DNA of 64,000 nt, taken from Peptococcus niger. Its GTDB lineage: Bacteria > Bacillota > Peptococcia > Peptococcales > Peptococcaceae. Below are positions 52,279 through 60,628 of the stretch, piece by piece. The stretch lies in NCBI RefSeq assembly GCF_900101835.1, contig NZ_FNAF01000003.1:178710-242709 (forward strand), in the 5' to 3' direction. The notes under the pieces were generated by a model that had not been told where the DNA came from, did no database searches, and saw nothing but the letters and a program-made list of their open reading frames with translations. The position numbers and the translations under genes are program-made. How positions within the stretch are numbered: the first letter of the stretch is position 1; the number at the start of each line of letters is the position of its first letter.

Positions 52279-54403
52279 GAATTGGCCTGAGAAACTGAAA
52301 GAGATGACCATCGGCGCGAAAATAGCCGTGGTGGTGAGTTTCATTTTTCTGTGGGGCATTTTTTTCTGGCACCTGGTGCCGGAGCAGACCTCATGGGAAG
52401 TGGGCGGTGTTGCGGAACAGGATGTTCACGCAGACCGGTCGGTGACATACGAAGATAAAGAAGCGACCCGTCTTAAAGAAAAAGAGGCCCTAAAGGGTTT
52501 TCAAGACGTGTATACGCTTAGTTTGGTGCGCTTTAATCAGATCAGTTTGGCGACGGTGGACAATGATTTTGACGAATTGAACCGGATCATCGTTCAAAAA
52601 AAAGGTAAGGCAAGGAACAGTTCTGAAGCCCCTGACCTGACCCTTGCCGAGCAAAAAAAGGCCTTGCAGGAGACCCTGTCCCTGACCCTAAGCGCCGATG
52701 AACTGGATGCGCTCTTGGAATACGATGACACAAAACTGGAAAATTTGCATAAAAATGTGGTTGCCGTCATGAGTGAGATCATGGGGGCCGGCGTGCGTGA
52801 AAATCAAGTTGGTGCGGCGCGCAATCAAATATTGGAGAGCATTTCCGGAGACGCCTCCTTGTCCGACCTGGACAAAAAGGTCCTGGACCAACTTTTGAAC
52901 GGGGTGACTCTCTACCCCACCCAGGTTTACGACCAAAAGGCGACCCAAGCCAAGAAAGATGAGATCATAAAACAAGTGGATCCGGTCTGGCATACCATTC
53001 AAAAAGGGCAACTCATCGTTAACCGGGGTGAAGTCATCACCGCCGCCCATTACGAGGCCATGACGGCCTTAGGCTATACCACGGACCGGTCGCCTGTCGG
53101 CATCGGCATCGGCATTGGGCTGATGCTTTTGATCTTGTACGTTAGCCTGATTCGCTATCTGTTGCGCTATTATGAAAAGGCCGCCTTTATCAAGCGGCTC
53201 AAGCTCTGCCTCTTGATTTTATTGATCAACGTCTTGCTTTTTACCTTGTTTAGCGCCATCCGCGTTGGCGATAGTGAAATGGCCCTGCGGCAGGTGTATT
53301 TGCTGGCGCCGGTTGCCACCGGGGTCCTCTTGGCGGCGGTCTTAATGAGCAGCCGTGAAGCGCTGGCGATCTTGACCGCAACGACCTTTTTGTATGTTTT
53401 TTACGGACAGGATATTTTGGCTGCAGTGGCTTCGCTCCTTGCAGGATTGGTCGCTGTTTCACAGGTGCGGCACTTGCAACGGCGGCTTGACCTGGGGCGG
53501 GTGGCTGTGGCCGTCGGCGCCAGTTTGGCGGCGGTGACGGTGGCCCAGGGTATTTTCTGGGAGCAAAACCTGACTGTAATTGCCCTGGGCCTGGGCTTCT
53601 CCTTTGCCAATGGCATTGCTGCTGTCATCATCACCCTGGGCATTCTGCCCTATATTGAAAAGGCCTTTGACATGACCACCTCGGTCAGTCTCTTAGAGCT
53701 TGGCGATCAGAGCAACACCCTTCTCAAACGGCTGATGCTGGAAGCGCCGGGCACCTACCACCATTCGATGATGGTCGCCAACCTGGCGGAAGCGGCGGCG
53801 GACGCCATCGGGGCCGACCCGCTCCTGACCCGGATCGGGGCCTATTATCATGACATTGGGAAATTGCGGCGGCCGATTTTCTTTGCAGAAAATCAGTTTA
53901 CGCAAAAGAATCCCCACGAAAAAATTTCACCCATGCTTTCCACGCTGATCATTACCTCTCATGTAAAAGATGGGGTGGCTATGGCCCAGGAAGCAGGCTT
54001 GCCGGAATCGGTGATTGACCTTATCGGTCAGCACCACGGCAATACAGTGGTGCGTTATTTTTACAGTGAAGCGCAAAAATTGGACTCGGATGCCCAGGAG
54101 AAAGATTTCCGCTACCCGCAGAAAAAACCGCAAAGCCGGGAAGCGGCGGTCTTGATGCTGGCAGACAGTGTGGAAGCTGCTGTGCGCAGTGCTGGCGGTA
54201 AATTGAGTGCCGGGCAAATTGAAGGGGTTGTCCACAAAATCATCCAGCAAAAATTGGCGGACGGCCAGTTTTCCGAATGCCCGGTGACCTTCCGTGATTT
54301 GCACGAAACCGGCGAAGTTTTTAGCCGCATGTTGTGCGGCATCTACCATAAACGGATTGAATATCCGGATAGCAAGGAATTGAAAGAAGGAGGAAATGCC
54401 TGA
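52253..54403 (+). CDS. pgpH: 7TM-HD cyclic-di-AMP phosphodiesterase
   Basis: A 716-residue membrane protein of the PgpH/YqfF family. Helix 1 at about 23-42, a large outside domain (about 45-280), seven helices (about 285-470), and a cytoplasmic HD domain with 'YHHSMMVANLAE' and 'YYHDIGKLRRP' (His-Asp about 532-533). Characterised members hydrolyse c-di-AMP. ATG 52253 follows AAGGAGC and overlaps phoH by 26 bp. The CBS domains of the osmoprotectant ATPase in this window could answer to the same nucleotide, which is inference. Confidence 0.92.
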   Translation: MTQDLAKHKNWPEKLKEMTIGAKIAVVVSFIFLWGIFFWHLVPEQTSWEVGGVAEQDVHADRSVTYEDKEATRLKEKEALKGFQDVYTLSLVRFNQISLATVDNDFDELNRIIVQKKGKARNSSEAPDLTLAEQKKALQETLSLTLSADELDALLEYDDTKLENLHKNVVAVMSEIMGAGVRENQVGAARNQILESISGDASLSDLDKKVLDQLLNGVTLYPTQVYDQKATQAKKDEIIKQVDPVWHTIQKGQLIVNRGEVITAAHYEAMTALGYTTDRSPVGIGIGIGLMLLILYVSLIRYLLRYYEKAAFIKRLKLCLLILLINVLLFTLFSAIRVGDSEMALRQVYLLAPVATGVLLAAVLMSSREALAILTATTFLYVFYGQDILAAVASLLAGLVAVSQVRHLQRRLDLGRVAVAVGASLAAVTVAQGIFWEQNLTVIALGLGFSFANGIAAVIITLGILPYIEKAFDMTTSVSLLELGDQSNTLLKRLMLEAPGTYHHSMMVANLAEAAADAIGADPLLTRIGAYYHDIGKLRRPIFFAENQFTQKNPHEKISPMLSTLIITSHVKDGVAMAQEAGLPESVIDLIGQHHGNTVVRYFYSEAQKLDSDAQEKDFRYPQKKPQSREAAVLMLADSVEAAVRSAGGKLSAGQIEGVVHKIIQQKLADGQFSECPVTFRDLHETGEVFSRMLCGIYHKRIEYPDSKELKEGGNA

Positions 54404-55308
54404 TGCCGATTGTGCGTGTCAATGAGATCGGCGCAAGGCTGCCGGAGGACTGGGAGGCCTTGGAAACTGCCATTTGGCAGGCTTATGTCAGCCGGGAAGA
54501 CTTGCCCGATGCCGGCGAATTGGACTTAACCCTGGTGGATGATGCCACCATTCAAGAGCTGAATAAAACCCACCGGCAGCTGGATAAGTCGACCGATGTG
54601 CTGAGCTTTCCCATGTACGATGACCGGGACGATTTGGCTGCAGACGTCCAGGCGGGCCTGCCGGTTATTTTAGGGGATATTATGATTTCCGTGCCAACGG
54701 CTGAGCGACAGGCACAAGCCTACGGACATTCTTTTAAACGGGAGATGGCCTACCTTCTGGTCCACGGCCTCTTGCACATTGCCGGCTATGACCATATGTC
54801 CGCAGAAGAAAAAAGCGCCATGCGCCGGGCGGAAGAAGCCATCTTGGCGGACGTGGACGTGCCCAGAGATACGGCGCCATCTAAAACGGCAGCGGTACTT
54901 GATGAAGCCGATGTGCAGGCCTTGATTGATGCGGCCCGGGCCGCTCGGTTACAGGCCTATGCGCCGTATTCCGGCTATGCCGTCGGCGCAGCGCTTCTGG
55001 CTGCAGACGGACGCCGCTTTTGTGGCGTCAATGTTGAAAACGCCAGCTACGGTGCCACTTGCTGTGCTGAGCGCACCGCCCTTTTTGCAGCGGTGACCGC
55101 CGGCGCCCGTGATTTTATCGCCCTGGCCCTGGTGACCGAGGGTGACGAACCGGCGCCCCCCTGCGGCCTTTGCCGGCAGGCCCTGGCAGAGTTCTCGCCC
55201 GACCTGGCCATTTATTTGGCCGGGCCGACAGGAGAGACCTATCGACGCACCAGCCTGGCGGCGCTTTTTCCGGAAGCCTTCAGCTTGTCAACAAAGGAGT
55301 CAGTATGA
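54403..55308 (+). CDS. ybeY-cdd: YbeY rRNA endonuclease fused to cytidine deaminase
   Basis: A 301-residue bifunctional protein. Residues 1-155 are YbeY: 'HGLLHIAGYDH' (about 121-131) gives the H-x3-H-x5-H zinc site. After a linker ('VPRDTAPSKTAAVLDEAD') residues 168-301 are a cytidine deaminase with 'CAERTALF' (about 221-228) and 'PPCGLCRQAL' (about 252-261). In Bacillus these are separate genes with dgkA between them; here dgkA is missing and no stop or start separates the two parts. The ATG overlaps the pgpH stop; era starts on the ATGA at its end. Confidence 0.93.
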   Translation: MPIVRVNEIGARLPEDWEALETAIWQAYVSREDLPDAGELDLTLVDDATIQELNKTHRQLDKSTDVLSFPMYDDRDDLAADVQAGLPVILGDIMISVPTAERQAQAYGHSFKREMAYLLVHGLLHIAGYDHMSAEEKSAMRRAEEAILADVDVPRDTAPSKTAAVLDEADVQALIDAARAARLQAYAPYSGYAVGAALLAADGRRFCGVNVENASYGATCCAERTALFAAVTAGARDFIALALVTEGDEPAPPCGLCRQALAEFSPDLAIYLAGPTGETYRRTSLAALFPEAFSLSTKESV

Positions 55309-56195
55309 AAAGCGGATTCATCTCAATCATCGGTCGGCCGAATGCAGGCAAAAGCACCCTTTTAAATGAAATATTGGACCGGAAAATCGCCATCACCAGC
55401 GATAAACCGCAAACGACCCGGGTGCGGATTACCGGCATCTACACCGATGAAGAGGCCCAGATGGTCTTTGTGGACACACCGGGCATTCATAAGCCCAAGC
55501 ACAAGCTGGGCAGCGTCATGGTGGATGTGGCCCGGGAAAGCATTTATGACGGCGATGTGATATACTATGTCGTGGACGCATCCGTCCCCTTCGGCGGCGG
55601 CGAAGCTTTTATCTTGAAAGCCTTGGAAACCGCCCAGGCGCCGGTTTTTTTATTGCTCAATAAGACCGACACCATGCAGCCGGAAGCAATTTTGCAAGCC
55701 ATCGTCCAATGGAATGAGCGGCGCTCCTTTGCGGAAATTTTTCCCATGTCAGCCTTGACCGGTGACAATGTAGAGGCCTTACTCACCGCCACCAAAAACT
55801 ACTTGCCGGAGGGCCTGCCCTTTTATCCGGCAGATGAAATCACCGACCAGCCGGAAAAAGTGCTGATGGCCGAACTGATTCGGGAAAAAATCCTGCGCTT
55901 GACCAATGAAGAAGTGCCCCACAGCGTGGCGGTGGTCATTGAGGGCACCGAACGGCGGGAGCGCGATGATAAACTGGTCGTTTACGGCCTGATTTATGTG
56001 GAGCGGGCCACTCAGAAACGGATTTTAATTGGTAAAAATGGCCAAATGATGAAAAAAATAGGCACAGCCGCTCGGCGTGATATTGAGCATTTGGTCGGTG
56101 AAGAAATTGACCTGAAGCTGTGGGTTAAAGTAAAAGAAGCCTGGCGGAACCACGACAGCACCTTGCATGACCTGGGGCTGGACCAGCGCTTTTAG
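55305..56195 (+). CDS. era: GTPase Era
   Basis: A 296-residue GTPase for 16S rRNA maturation. G1 'GRPNAGKST' (about 9-17), 'DTPGI' G3, 'NKTD' G4 and a C-terminal KH domain with 'GKNGQMMKKIGTAAR' (about 244-258). ATG 55305 follows AAAGGAG and overlaps the fusion gene's stop by ATGA. Longer frames upstream lie inside cdd. Confidence 0.97.
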   Translation: MKSGFISIIGRPNAGKSTLLNEILDRKIAITSDKPQTTRVRITGIYTDEEAQMVFVDTPGIHKPKHKLGSVMVDVARESIYDGDVIYYVVDASVPFGGGEAFILKALETAQAPVFLLLNKTDTMQPEAILQAIVQWNERRSFAEIFPMSALTGDNVEALLTATKNYLPEGLPFYPADEITDQPEKVLMAELIREKILRLTNEEVPHSVAVVIEGTERRERDDKLVVYGLIYVERATQKRILIGKNGQMMKKIGTAARRDIEHLVGEEIDLKLWVKVKEAWRNHDSTLHDLGLDQRF

Positions 56196-56230
56196 GCTCT
56201 GCCCAATCCCTGAAGGAGGTGAATCGATGT

Positions 56231-56419
56231 ATGTCAAACGACGATGGTAACCCGCGAGAGCCTTATTGTTTATCGGACCCTGTTTCGCATGTGATGCTTT
56301 TAAGGGAGGTCATCTATGCTTACACATATCGATTTGCCCACCACCGAAGAAGAGGAAACCCGCTTACGGGACTACCTGGAAGACGTTCAACCGGAAGACA
56401 TTGCGGAGTACATATCTAA
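56231..56419 (+). CDS. possible leader ORF overlapping the mgtE start
   Basis: AAGGAGGTGA (56213-56222) is an excellent ribosome site not used by any large gene. It precedes ATG 56227 (a 7-codon ORF, MYVKRRW) and ATG 56231 (62 codons, beginning MSNDDGNPREPY and ending out of frame inside mgtE). Either could act in translation control of the magnesium transporter. No M-box riboswitch fold is evident in the 120-bp gap. Weakly supported. Confidence 0.3.
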   Translation: MSNDDGNPREPYCLSDPVSHVMLLREVIYAYTYRFAHHRRRGNPLTGLPGRRSTGRHCGVHI

Positions 56420-57647
56420 TTTAGATGACCGGAATGAACAAATTGAACTGATCAAACTGCTGGAGCCGGACGATGCGGCCATTGTTTTCTTTGAGCTGAA
56501 CGATTTTTCCCTGGTTTCAGATGTTTTGCTGTCCCTGCCACGTTGGCAGGCCATGGCCATTGCTGCGGAAATCCCCAGTGACGATGCGGCCGACCTATTG
56601 GCGGACATGGAAGATAATGTCCGCAGCCGTGTTTTAGCCCTGTTTGACGATGAAGCCCGTAGCGATATTATTGAACTCTTGGGCTACGATGAAGACACCG
56701 CCGGTGGTTTGATGACCACTGAGTTTGTGGTCGTTCCCGCCTTTGTTACGGCGCAAAAAGCCATCGAGATGATGCGGGCCTTTGCACCGGATGCAGAGAC
56801 CATCTACTATGTATACGTCATTGACGGCAATAGCCACTTGGTTGGCATCTTATCCTTGCGTGAATTGATCATTGCCGGCCCGGAAACAGCTGTGGCAGAT
56901 ATTATGCAAACCAATGTGATGAGCGTGAATGTTCATGACGACCAGGAAGAAGTCGCCGATTTAATGACCAAGTATAATTTCTTGGCCGTACCTGTCGTGG
57001 ATGACGATGAACACATCATCGGGATCATCACCGTCGACGACATCGTCGACGTCATTCACGCTGAGGCCACGGAAGACTTTTACCGGATGGCCGGTATCAA
57101 TGAAGGGGAAGATGACGAGGAACCGACCGTTAAAGGGGCTTATTTGGCCCGGATGCCCTGGCTTTTGATCACCATTTGTGGTGAATTGGGCAGCGGTATT
57201 GTTCTCTCGGGCTTTCAAGCCCGCTTAGAGCAGGTGGTCGCCCTGGCTATTTTTATTCCCTTGTTGACCGGGGTGGCAGGCAATGTCGGCACCCAGTCTT
57301 CAACGGTAACGGTTCGTGGTTTGGCCATGGGCACGCTGGAAAGCGGTCATACCCTGCGGATTGTTCTGCGGGAGACCTGCATCGGCTTAGCCCTGGGGGT
57401 AAGCGTCGGCCTGATTGTCGGCGGCATCGGATCGCTCTGGCAATTTCCCCTCTTGGGACTAGCGGTAGGGTTGACCCTGGTGCTGAACAACCTCATGGCC
57501 TCCTTTATGGGGACTGTGGTGCCGCTGACCTTTAAGCGCATCAATGTGGACCCGGCGGTGGCGTCAGCGCCATTTATCACCACGGTGGTGGATATTTCCG
57601 GGTTGTTGAATTATACTTTGATTGCAGCTGCGATTTTAAATATTTAA
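56316..57647 (+). CDS. mgtE: magnesium transporter MgtE
   Basis: A 443-residue Mg2+ channel. The acidic N domain (about 1-125), a CBS pair (about 130-255) that senses cytoplasmic Mg2+, and a five-helix pore domain (about 285-443) with 'GVAGNVGTQSS' and the conserved Asp in the last helix ('TTVVDISGLLNY'). ATG 56316 follows AAGGGAGG. It stands alone before a terminator, 120 bp after era. Confidence 0.94.
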   Translation: MLTHIDLPTTEEEETRLRDYLEDVQPEDIAEYISNLDDRNEQIELIKLLEPDDAAIVFFELNDFSLVSDVLLSLPRWQAMAIAAEIPSDDAADLLADMEDNVRSRVLALFDDEARSDIIELLGYDEDTAGGLMTTEFVVVPAFVTAQKAIEMMRAFAPDAETIYYVYVIDGNSHLVGILSLRELIIAGPETAVADIMQTNVMSVNVHDDQEEVADLMTKYNFLAVPVVDDDEHIIGIITVDDIVDVIHAEATEDFYRMAGINEGEDDEEPTVKGAYLARMPWLLITICGELGSGIVLSGFQARLEQVVALAIFIPLLTGVAGNVGTQSSTVTVRGLAMGTLESGHTLRIVLRETCIGLALGVSVGLIVGGIGSLWQFPLLGLAVGLTLVLNNLMASFMGTVVPLTFKRINVDPAVASAPFITTVVDISGLLNYTLIAAAILNI

Positions 57648-57670
57648 GACAGGTGCGCCTGTCTTTTTTT
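57648..57670 (+). terminator. mgtE: terminator of mgtE
   Basis: GACAGG (57648-57653), TGCG loop, CCTGTC (57658-57663), seven T, directly at the stop codon. Confidence 0.88.
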
Positions 57671-57698
57671 GTTGACAGATAAAGGATTTGGAGGATTT

Positions 57699-58376
57699 AT
57701 GAAGCAGGAAGGTGGATTAAGCTGGGTGGAGGCTCTCTGCATGTTGGGGCTGGCCTATGCCCTGGTGTTCGGCATTGCCGTTGTTTTAGCCGGGCCCTTG
57801 TCTTTTGACAAGACCCTGCTCTTTTGGCTGACAACGTTTATTCAGCAGGTTATTTTGCTGGCCTTGGTGGCCTTCATGCTGCACCGCAACGGCCTTTCCT
57901 GGCGCAGCATAGGGCTGCGCCGGATCAGCGCCCCGACGGCCATGCGCAGCATAGCGGCGGGGGGCTTGATTGTCATCGCAATGGGTGGCTTTATCCAGTT
58001 GATTAACCTCTTTTTGCCAAAGGGCCTACCGGCCCAAAATGTGGAAGCTTTTTTTCATATGGGCAGCCCGCGTCTGGCATTTGTCCTTTCTTTTTTTCTG
58101 ATGGTGATCATGGCCCCCCTTGTTGAAGAAGTATTTTTCCGCGGCTACCTTTACCATGCCCTGGCTGACCGTTTGACGCCCCAGCTGGCCATGCTCATGA
58201 CCGGGCTGATCTTTGGGCTGGTGCACGGCGACATATACCGTCTCTTGCCCTTGGCCGTCGGCGGGTACTTGTTAAACCTCATTGCCGTTCGGGAAGAGTC
58301 CATCCTGGCCTCCATGCTGGCCCATGCCACCTGGAATGCCGTGATGTTGCTTGTCGCCTTCGGGACCATGTCGTGA
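57699..58376 (+). CDS. CPBP family intramembrane protease
   Basis: A 225-residue membrane protein with about six to seven helices. The CPBP/ABI motifs are complete: 'EEVFFRG' (about 142-148), 'LIFGLVHGD' (about 170-178) and 'HATWN' (about 209-213). Family members cleave prenylated or other membrane substrates and include bacteriocin self-immunity proteins. ATG 57699 follows TTGGAGG; an in-frame ATG at 57669 lies on the terminator. Role here unknown. Confidence 0.87.
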   Translation: MKQEGGLSWVEALCMLGLAYALVFGIAVVLAGPLSFDKTLLFWLTTFIQQVILLALVAFMLHRNGLSWRSIGLRRISAPTAMRSIAAGGLIVIAMGGFIQLINLFLPKGLPAQNVEAFFHMGSPRLAFVLSFFLMVIMAPLVEEVFFRGYLYHALADRLTPQLAMLMTGLIFGLVHGDIYRLLPLAVGGYLLNLIAVREESILASMLAHATWNAVMLLVAFGTMS

Positions 58377-58395
58377 GACAAGGGTGGGATAAAAG

Positions 58396-58436
58396 TTTGC
58401 ATGCAAACCATGTGGGCTGATACCGGTCCACATGGT
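58396..58436. repeat. palindrome and inverted repeat before the rRNA methyltransferase gene
   Basis: A perfect 12-bp palindrome TTTGCATGCAAA (58396-58407) directly abuts a 9-bp inverted repeat (ACCATGTGG 58407-58415 with 58428-58436). No T run follows, so this is more like an operator or a leader hairpin than a terminator. Confidence 0.4.
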
Positions 58437-58460
58437 GTAAAGGTTTAGAGGAGATCGTGT

Positions 58461-59783
58461 ATGAGCATAGAAAAACGAGAAACCGTTCATATCACCGGAG
58501 TCAGTCACCAGGGGGAAGGGGTTGGCCGCTTGGCAGACGGGCGGGTGGTCTTTGTCCCCGGTGCCCTACCGGAAGAAGACGTCATCATCGGCGACCTTGC
58601 CAAAGAAAAAAAGCGCCTGGTTGCGCCCATTGAAGAAATCACCCTGGCCCATCCGGAGCGGGTTGTTCCCGCCTGCCCCGTCTACCATGCCTGCGGGGGC
58701 TGCCAGTTGCAGCACGCTGCCCCGGCCTTGCAGGAAGAGATCAAAACCCGCCGCGTTCAAGATGCCTGCGAACGCATCGGCCATTTAGACCTGACCGTCC
58801 TGCCAACGCTTATGATGGCAGACCCCTGGCGGTATCGCAATAAAGGAATCTTTCATGTGAATGAAGCAGGCGGAGAGGCCCGGCTGGGCTTTTACGGTGC
58901 CGCCGGCCACGCCTTCGTTCCCGCAACCGATTGCCTGCTCTTTTCCCAAGCGGTCAACAACCTGCTGAAAGATTTGGAAAAACGCATTACCGCCACCGGC
59001 CGCGCCGGCCACATCCGCAAGGTTATGGTCCGCCAAAGCTTCGCCACCGGAGAGATCATGCTGGCCTTTATTACAGAAGACCAGGCCTTTCGTTTGCCCA
59101 AATTAGCAGACAGCCTACTTGCTGACTATCCAAACCTGACCTCCCTATGGCATAACGTCTTGACCAATCCACGCCTGGCCACCGGCCGCGCCTGGCACCA
59201 TCTCGGCGGTCAAAGGAGCCTTTCAGACTGCATTGGTGACCTACAAGTCCACCTGTCACCGGCCTCCTTCTTTCAGGTGAACAACCGCCAAGCCAAAGTT
59301 TTGTACGACCAAATTCGTCATCGTGCCGCCTTAACCGGCAGGGAAACCGTTCTTGACCTCTATGGCGGCATCGGCACCATTGGCCTCTACCTGGCCCGGG
59401 ACGCCAAAAGCGTCATTGGGGTTGAATCCATCGGCGATGCCACCCGGGATGCCCGTGACAACGCCCGGCAGCTGGGCATTAGCAATGCCAGCTTTGTCAC
59501 CGCCAAAGCCGAAACCTGGCTGCCCCGTCAAGTCAAAGACCACCCGGCCCCGGACCTCATCATCGTCGATCCTCCCCGCAAAGGCCTCCACGACCGCCTC
59601 ATCGACACCCTCATCACCAGCAAAACCCCCACCATCATCTACGTCTCCTGCAACCCCGCCACCCTCGCCAGAGACCTAAAAACCTTCCACAAAAACGGCT
59701 ATCAAATTCACGATATCCAACCGGTAGATCTATTCCCGCAGACAGCGCATGTCGAGACGGTAGTATTGTTACAAAAGAAGTAA
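58461..59783 (+). CDS. rlmCD: 23S rRNA (uracil-5-)-methyltransferase, RlmCD/RlmD type
   Basis: A 440-residue TrmA-family enzyme. TRAM domain (about 1-60), an iron-sulfur-type Cys cluster 'CPVYHACGGCQ' (about 72-82), SAM motif 'LDLYGGIGTIGLYLA' (about 297-311), 'DPPRKG' and catalytic Cys in 'YVSCNPATLARDL' (about 396). It makes m5U in 23S rRNA in Gram-positive bacteria. The last 250 bp are extremely C-rich. The foreign AT-rich region begins immediately after. Confidence 0.92.
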   Translation: MSIEKRETVHITGVSHQGEGVGRLADGRVVFVPGALPEEDVIIGDLAKEKKRLVAPIEEITLAHPERVVPACPVYHACGGCQLQHAAPALQEEIKTRRVQDACERIGHLDLTVLPTLMMADPWRYRNKGIFHVNEAGGEARLGFYGAAGHAFVPATDCLLFSQAVNNLLKDLEKRITATGRAGHIRKVMVRQSFATGEIMLAFITEDQAFRLPKLADSLLADYPNLTSLWHNVLTNPRLATGRAWHHLGGQRSLSDCIGDLQVHLSPASFFQVNNRQAKVLYDQIRHRAALTGRETVLDLYGGIGTIGLYLARDAKSVIGVESIGDATRDARDNARQLGISNASFVTAKAETWLPRQVKDHPAPDLIIVDPPRKGLHDRLIDTLITSKTPTIIYVSCNPATLARDLKTFHKNGYQIHDIQPVDLFPQTAHVETVVLLQKK

Positions 59784-59791
59784 ACTTATAA

Positions 59792-59932
59792 ATCCTGCAT
59801 GTTAAGCAGTTTTATAAACATTTTGTCTTTGAAAAAGATGAAGATGGATACGTCAAAAAGACTCAAAAAAAACTATATGGACGTGAGAGTTGTTTTGCAA
59901 CTGGTATGAGGAAACACAAAAAATATAATTAA
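59792..59932 (+). pseudogene. open 3' fragment of an unrecognised gene
   Basis: An open frame of 46 codons has no start codon and ends at TAA 59930. It reads as a basic C terminus ('FVFEKDEDGYVKKTQKKLYG'). It is the first AT-rich DNA after the core genes, so it is probably the cut end of a mobile-element gene. Unrecognised. Confidence 0.35.
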
Positions 59933-59952
59933 CTCATTTTGTACTTTCTATA

Positions 59953-59980
59953 AGAGTAGCTTAAAAGGCTGCTCTTTTTT
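59953..59980 (+). terminator. terminator at the start of the foreign region
   Basis: AGAGTAGC (59953-59960) with GCTGCTCT (59968-59975), one G-T pair, then T6. The interval 59981-60180 has no gene; it holds short AT-rich repeats and CCTCCTT/AAGGAGG inverted copies. Confidence 0.7.
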
Positions 59981-60190
59981 ATTGTCCACTTAAGTGAGCT
60001 GAGCGAACGAAAGAGAGCTAAATAAAAAATAGCAGGTGGAGGGAATTAGCTTGAGCTTTAGCACCAAAAAACCTCCTTAAAGTATAATTTTGATAATCTC
60101 ATACACAATTAAACAAGGAGGCTAAACTTTGACAAGAATAGTTTATCATATACAAAGTGCATCTGTGTTTCAATAGGGATGCTTGCAATC

Positions 60191-60257
60191 ATAACAGAGC
60201 TTTGTCATAAAATAATAGAATTGGAACGTTTAATTTATGACAAAACTCTGTTATAAT
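60191..60257 (+). promoter_or_regulatory. long inverted-repeat operator over the HTH gene promoter
   Basis: Two 21-bp arms (60191-60211 and 60234-60254) are inverted repeats with a single mismatch, around a 22-bp spacer. The right arm overlaps the -10 TATAAT (60252-60257); the -35 TTTAAT is weak. The geometry suggests a DNA-looping or dimer-of-dimers operator for the XRE repressor encoded directly downstream. Confidence 0.65.
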
Positions 60258-60289
60258 GGAGGTAAATAAAGTTGTAGGAGGTTATGAAT

Positions 60290-60628
60290 ATGATGAATTT
60301 AATTGAAATCGGGAAAAGAATTAAAGCCCTTAGAGAGGAATCCAAACTTACTCAAGCTAAGATTGCAGAGTATTTATCATTAGATCAAAGTATGATTGCA
60401 AAAATGGAAAAGGGAGAAAGAAATATAACTTCAGATGTAATTGAAAAACTATCGGATCTATTTTGTTGTACAGTAGATTATATTTTGTTTGGAGTAAATC
60501 AGGAACAAAAGTGTATGGTTTCATTTAGAACAAGTAATTTAACATCGGATGACCTTAAATCCTTAGCTATTATCAATAAAATTGTATTGAATCAATTTGA
60601 AATGGATAAGATGTTGGAGGGACGCTAA
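60290..60628 (+). CDS. XRE family transcriptional regulator
   Basis: A 112-residue DNA-binding protein. The HTH_3 domain spans about 8-68 ('RIKALREESKLTQAKIAEYL', 'QSMIAKMEKGERNI'). I choose ATG 60290, 8 bp from AGGAGG; ATG 60284 is too close. It overlaps the metallopeptidase gene (TAATG). In this family, ImmA-type proteases cleave the linked repressor to induce transfer or toxin genes. Confidence 0.87.
   Translation: MMNLIEIGKRIKALREESKLTQAKIAEYLSLDQSMIAKMEKGERNITSDVIEKLSDLFCCTVDYILFGVNQEQKCMVSFRTSNLTSDDLKSLAIINKIVLNQFEMDKMLEGR

Noticed and set aside
56196..56315. M-box magnesium riboswitch before mgtE
   Set aside because: The 120-bp gap is too short and I see none of the conserved M-box helices.
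60001..60130. Integration site of an integrative element
   Set aside because: Only short inverted CCTCCTT/AAGGAGG copies are seen; no integrase, direct repeat pair or tRNA end is present in the window.
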